DNA of 64,000 nucleotides from Streptomyces sp. KMM 9044 (GTDB lineage Bacteria > Actinomycetota > Actinomycetes > Streptomycetales > Streptomycetaceae): positions 6,200,001 through 6,264,000 of the forward strand of contig NZ_CP113910.1 in assembly GCF_024701375.2 (NCBI RefSeq). Reading direction: 5' to 3'. The notes under the pieces are model-generated. The model was not told where the DNA came from and did not search any database. It saw only the letters and a list, made by a program, of their open reading frames with translations. Made by a program: the position numbers and the translations under genes. Below, piece by piece: positions 59,251-64,000 of this stretch. Within the stretch, counting starts at the first letter, position 1. Each line of letters opens with the position of its first letter.

Positions 59251-60444
59251 GTGACCGAGCGCGTCGTACTCGCCTATTCGGGCGGTCTGGACACCTCCGT
59301 CGCCATCGGCTGGATCGCCGAGGAGACGGGCGCCGAGGTCATCGCCGTCGCGGTCGACGTCGGCCAGGGCGGCGAGGACCTGGACGTCATCCGCAAGCGC
59401 GCGCTCGCCTGCGGTGCCGTCGAGGCCGAGGTCGCGGACGCCAAGGACGAGTTCGCCGACGAGTACTGCCTCCCGGCGATCAAGGCCAACGCCCTCTACA
59501 TGGACCGCTACCCGCTGGTCTCCGCGCTGTCCCGGCCGACGATCGTCAAGCACCTCGTCGCCGCCGCGCACAAGCACGGCGCCGGCATCGTCGCCCACGG
59601 CTGCACCGGCAAGGGCAACGACCAGGTCCGTTTCGAGGCCGGCATCGTCGCCCTCGCCCCCGACCTGAAGTGCATCGCCCCGGTCCGTGACTACGCCATG
59701 ACCCGCGACAAGGCCATCACCTTCTGCGAGACCAAGGGCCTGCCGATCGCGACCACGAAGAAGTCGCCGTACTCCATCGACCAGAACGTGTTCGGGCGCG
59801 CCGTCGAGACCGGCTTCCTCGAGGACATCTGGAACGCGCCGATCGAGGACGTCTACGAGTACACGCAGAACCCCGCCGTGGCGCGCGAGGCCGACGAGGT
59901 CGTCATCACCTTCAAGGAGGGCGTGCCGGTCGCCGTCGACGGCAAGCCCGTCACCGTCCTCCAGGCCATCCAGCAGCTCAACGAGCGCGCGGGCGCCCAG
60001 GGCGTCGGCCGGATCGACATGGTCGAGGACCGCCTCGTCGGCATCAAGTCACGCGAGGTGTACGAGGCTCCCGGCGCCATCGCGCTGATCACGGCCCACC
60101 AGGAGCTGGAGAACGTCACCGTCGAGCGCGAACTCGCCCGCTACAAGCGGCAGGTCGAGCAGCGCTGGGGCGAACTGGTCTACGACGGCCAGTGGTTCTC
60201 CCCGCTCAAGCGCGCCCTGGACGGCTTCATCACCGAGGCCAGCCAGCACGTCAACGGTGACGTCCGGATGACGCTGCACGGGGGCCGGGCCGTCGTCACC
60301 GGCCGACGCTCCGAGTCGTCCCTGTACGACTTCAACCTCGCCACCTACGACACCGGCGACACGTTCGACCAGGCGGCGGCCAAGGGCTTCATCGACATCT
60401 ACAGCTTGTCGTCGAAGATCGCCGCCAAGCGCGATCTGGCCTGA
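59251..60444 (+). CDS. argG: argininosuccinate synthase
   Basis: 397 residues. The ATP pyrophosphatase loop [17 protein letters not shown] is at 7-23. [16 protein letters not shown] near 110 and [19 protein letters not shown] near 168 are complete. It joins citrulline and aspartate using ATP. GTG 59,251 has AAGGAG six bases upstream, and upstream in-frame extensions run through the promoter. It lies 128 bp before argH, separated by a hairpin. Confidence 0.98.
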   Translation: MTERVVLAYSGGLDTSVAIGWIAEETGAEVIAVAVDVGQGGEDLDVIRKRALACGAVEAEVADAKDEFADEYCLPAIKANALYMDRYPLVSALSRPTIVKHLVAAAHKHGAGIVAHGCTGKGNDQVRFEAGIVALAPDLKCIAPVRDYAMTRDKAITFCETKGLPIATTKKSPYSIDQNVFGRAVETGFLEDIWNAPIEDVYEYTQNPAVAREADEVVITFKEGVPVAVDGKPVTVLQAIQQLNERAGAQGVGRIDMVEDRLVGIKSREVYEAPGAIALITAHQELENVTVERELARYKRQVEQRWGELVYDGQWFSPLKRALDGFITEASQHVNGDVRMTLHGGRAVVTGRRSESSLYDFNLATYDTGDTFDQAAAKGFIDIYSLSSKIAAKRDLA

Positions 60445-60452
60445 CCGGCTGA

Positions 60453-62018
<1,566 letters not shown>

Positions 62019-62112
62019 ACCGGTCGCCGGGAGGCCGCCGGTCCGGTTCCGGAAGGGCATCGCGGGTTACGTTGGTCGGGCAGCCGCAAGGAGCCGATCG
62101 ATCGGAGCCCCG

Positions 62113-63084
62113 ATGCCCTTCGCCAAACTGGCTTCGGCCACCACCCCGACCTGCCACATCGGCCTGGGACTCGCCGCTGTCGGCCGGCCCGGCTACATCA
62201 ACCTGGGCCGCGACGACGACCTCGGCGGCGACCGCAGCGTCGAGGCCCTGCGCACCCGCACCCACGACCTCCTCGACGCCGCCTACGCCCAGGGCGTCCG
62301 CTACTTCGACGCGGCCCGCTCGTACGGCAGGTCGGAGGAGTTCCTCGCGGGCTGGCTGACGAAACGGCCCGACGCCGACGACGTCGTCATCGGCAGCAAA
62401 TGGGGCTACACGTACACCGCGGACTGGTCCACCGACGCCGAGCACCACGAGAGCAAGGAGCACTCCCTCGCCGCCTACGAGCGGCAGCGCGCCGAGTCCG
62501 ACGCGCTGCTCGGGGACCGGCTCGACCTCTACCAGATCCACTCGGTGACCCCGGACAGTCCCGCTCTCACCGACAAGGACCTCCACGTCCGGCTCGCCGA
62601 GGCGGCGGCCCGGGGCCTCACCGTCGGCTTCTCCACCAGCGGTCCGGCCCAGGCCGACGCCGTCCGCGCCGCGCTCGCCGTCACCGTCGACGGCGAACCC
62701 CTCTTCCGCACCGTCCAGTCGACCTACAACGCGCTGGAGACCTCCGTCGAGTCCGCACTGGCCGAGGCCCATGACGCGGGGCTCACGGTGATCGTCAAGG
62801 AGGGAATGGCCAACGGGCGGCTGGCCGGGGCCCACGCTCCCGACGCGCTCAGGTCCGTCGCCGAGGAGACCGGTCTGGCGTGCGACGCCGTCGCCCTCGC
62901 GCTCGTACTGCGCCGGCCGTGGGCGGGCGTGGTCCTCTCCGGCGCCGCCACCACCGCGCAGCTCGCCTCCAACCTGCACGCGGCGGTCGTCGACCTCGAC
63001 GACGAGCAGCTCGCCCGCCTCGCCGCGCTGCCCGAGGACCCGCACGCGTACTGGGAGCGGCGCGGACGGCTGGCCTGGCACTGA
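62113..63084 (+). CDS. aldo/keto reductase
   Basis: 323 residues of AKR barrel. The catalytic tetrad appears as D and Y in YFDAARSYGRSEEF near 63-76, K in VIGSKWGYTYT near 96 and H in LYQIHSVTP near 143. The cofactor-binding C-terminal part includes LALVLRRPWAGVVLSGAATT. The substrate is unknown. ATG 62,113, 94 bp after argH, and not obviously part of that operon. Confidence 0.92.
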   Translation: MPFAKLASATTPTCHIGLGLAAVGRPGYINLGRDDDLGGDRSVEALRTRTHDLLDAAYAQGVRYFDAARSYGRSEEFLAGWLTKRPDADDVVIGSKWGYTYTADWSTDAEHHESKEHSLAAYERQRAESDALLGDRLDLYQIHSVTPDSPALTDKDLHVRLAEAAARGLTVGFSTSGPAQADAVRAALAVTVDGEPLFRTVQSTYNALETSVESALAEAHDAGLTVIVKEGMANGRLAGAHAPDALRSVAEETGLACDAVALALVLRRPWAGVVLSGAATTAQLASNLHAAVVDLDDEQLARLAALPEDPHAYWERRGRLAWH

Positions 63085-63210
63085 GGAGCCCACCGCCCCG
63101 GTGTTCCTCCGACGACGGGCCGTCGCCAAAGCGGCCCGGTTCCCGCCGCGGGGCCGGGCGCCCGTGTGGTCGCGGCGCCCGGCCCCGCGGAAGTTCCGGG
63201 GCGCCGGGCG

Positions 63211-63933
63211 TCAGGCCGCCTTCGCCTTGCTGGCGTACATGTCCACGTACTCCTGGCCGGACAGGCGCATGACCTCGGTCATCACCGAGTCGGTCACGGC
63301 CCGCAGGACGTAGCGGTCGCGGTCCATGCCCTCGTAGCGGGAGAACTCCATCGCCTCGCCGAAGCGGACCGTGACCCTGCCCGGCCGGGGCAGGCCCGCG
63401 CCGCCCGGCTGGAGTTTGTCGGTGCCGATCATGGCGAACGGAACGACGGGCGCGCCGGTCATCAGGGTGAGCCGTGCGATACCGGTGCGGCCCCGGTAGA
63501 GACGGCCGTCGGGGGAGCGGGTGCCCTCCGGGTAGATGCCGAAGACCTTGCCCTCCTCCAGTACCTGACGGCCGGTCATCAGCGCCGCGACCCCGCCCCG
63601 GCCGCCGTCGCGGTCGACCGGGATCATGCCGACGCCGGTGAAGAACCAGGCCATCAGCCGGCCCTTGAGCCCCTTGCCGGTGACGTACTCGTCCTTGCCG
63701 ATGAAGAAGACCTGACGCCCGCAGACCAGAGGCAGGAACATCGAGTCGATGAAGGTGAGATGGTTGCCCGCCAGGATCACCGGACCGTCACCCGGGATGT
63801 GCTCCAGGCCCTCCACCCGTGGGCGGAACATCAGGCGCATGACCGGGCCGAGCATTGCCTTGATGAGCGCGAAGCGGGACAACGGGTCCTCCGGTGTCGG
63901 GGATGCGGTATGGGTCTGTGCAGGTAAGGACAT
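63211..63933 (-). CDS. 1-acyl-sn-glycerol-3-phosphate acyltransferase-like (PlsC)
   Basis: 240 residues. The acyltransferase motif I HX4D is NHLTFIDSMFLP near 56-67, and motif III is FGIYPEGTRSPDG near 130. GVGMIPVDRDGG and APVVPFAMIGTDKL are also typical. It transfers an acyl chain to lysophosphatidate or a related lipid at the inner membrane face. There is no transmembrane helix, and a hydrophobic stretch near 27-45 may associate with the membrane. ATG 63,933. Confidence 0.93.
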   Translation of the reverse strand: MSLPAQTHTASPTPEDPLSRFALIKAMLGPVMRLMFRPRVEGLEHIPGDGPVILAGNHLTFIDSMFLPLVCGRQVFFIGKDEYVTGKGLKGRLMAWFFTGVGMIPVDRDGGRGGVAALMTGRQVLEEGKVFGIYPEGTRSPDGRLYRGRTGIARLTLMTGAPVVPFAMIGTDKLQPGGAGLPRPGRVTVRFGEAMEFSRYEGMDRDRYVLRAVTDSVMTEVMRLSGQEYVDMYASKAKAA

Positions 63934-64000
63934 TACTCGCGGCGGAGGGGGCCCCGCACGCCGGGTTCACCTGGTATCGCACGATGTCCACGCATGTTCA

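Overview
The window is high-GC actinobacterial chromosome and is almost certainly Streptomyces. Third codon positions are strongly G/C, GTG starts are common, the arginine operon is argCJBDR with argGH nearby, and the insertion sequences and Tat/DUF families are typical of the genus.

1-30,343 is part of a non-ribosomal peptide (NRPS) gene cluster whose left end lies outside the window. It holds an acyl/aryl-CoA ligase and O-methyltransferase (+ strand). A minus-strand operon follows: a proC-like reductase, an FAD monooxygenase-like enzyme, a type II thioesterase, a fused E1 alpha/beta 2-oxoacid dehydrogenase and a KAS III-like protein with Ser in place of Cys. A second plus-strand block carries a hexapeptide acetyltransferase, a second sliding clamp (DnaN), a CsaA-like tRNA-binding protein, a flavin-dependent halogenase and a four-module NRPS. 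A minus-strand operon, a short leuA plus leuC and leuD without leuB, closes the cluster. The extra DnaN is the most informative gene: by analogy with griselimycin it suggests self-protection against a product that binds the beta clamp. The NRPS carries one apparent single-base deletion near 23,211. Restoring it gives one continuous 4,706-residue protein ordered C-A-T-C-A-T-C-A-T-C-A-T-C with no thioesterase. Modules 2 and 4 are near-identical at DNA level over about 2 kb except in short patches, one of which covers an adenylation specificity residue.

30,344-39,170 is an accessory stretch of transposon insertions and gene debris. A decayed IS5/IS427-type element, an ISAzo13-family element and an intact IS427-type element stand end to end. 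The ISAzo13 transposase gene is split by a 2.2-kb group II intron with its own reverse transcriptase, apparently placed exactly between two codons. Next come remnants of a truncated hypothetical gene, a UvrD-like helicase and an OGG-fold glycosylase.

39,196-49,080 has miscellaneous genes (DUF4839 protein, 3-hydroxyacyl-CoA dehydrogenase, Tat-exported GHL10 glycosidase, DUF1918, EamA transporter with a divergent MocR regulator, phosphatase-like protein, DUF6314). It ends in a second decayed patch where ISAzo13 and IS701 relics truncate a GlxA-type regulator.

49,241-62,018 is core arginine biosynthesis: argCJBDR, with argG and argH after an inserted block. Both argC and argG have a recognisable promoter overlapped by an ARG-box-like sequence. 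The inserted block (54,286-58,997) encodes an ApbE flavinyltransferase, a membrane-anchored protein with three FMN-binding repeats and a ferric-reductase-like flavoprotein, which form an apparent flavin-based electron-transfer unit. It also holds a broken PPOX-family gene and a small secreted protein. The window ends with an aldo/keto reductase and a PlsC-type acyltransferase.
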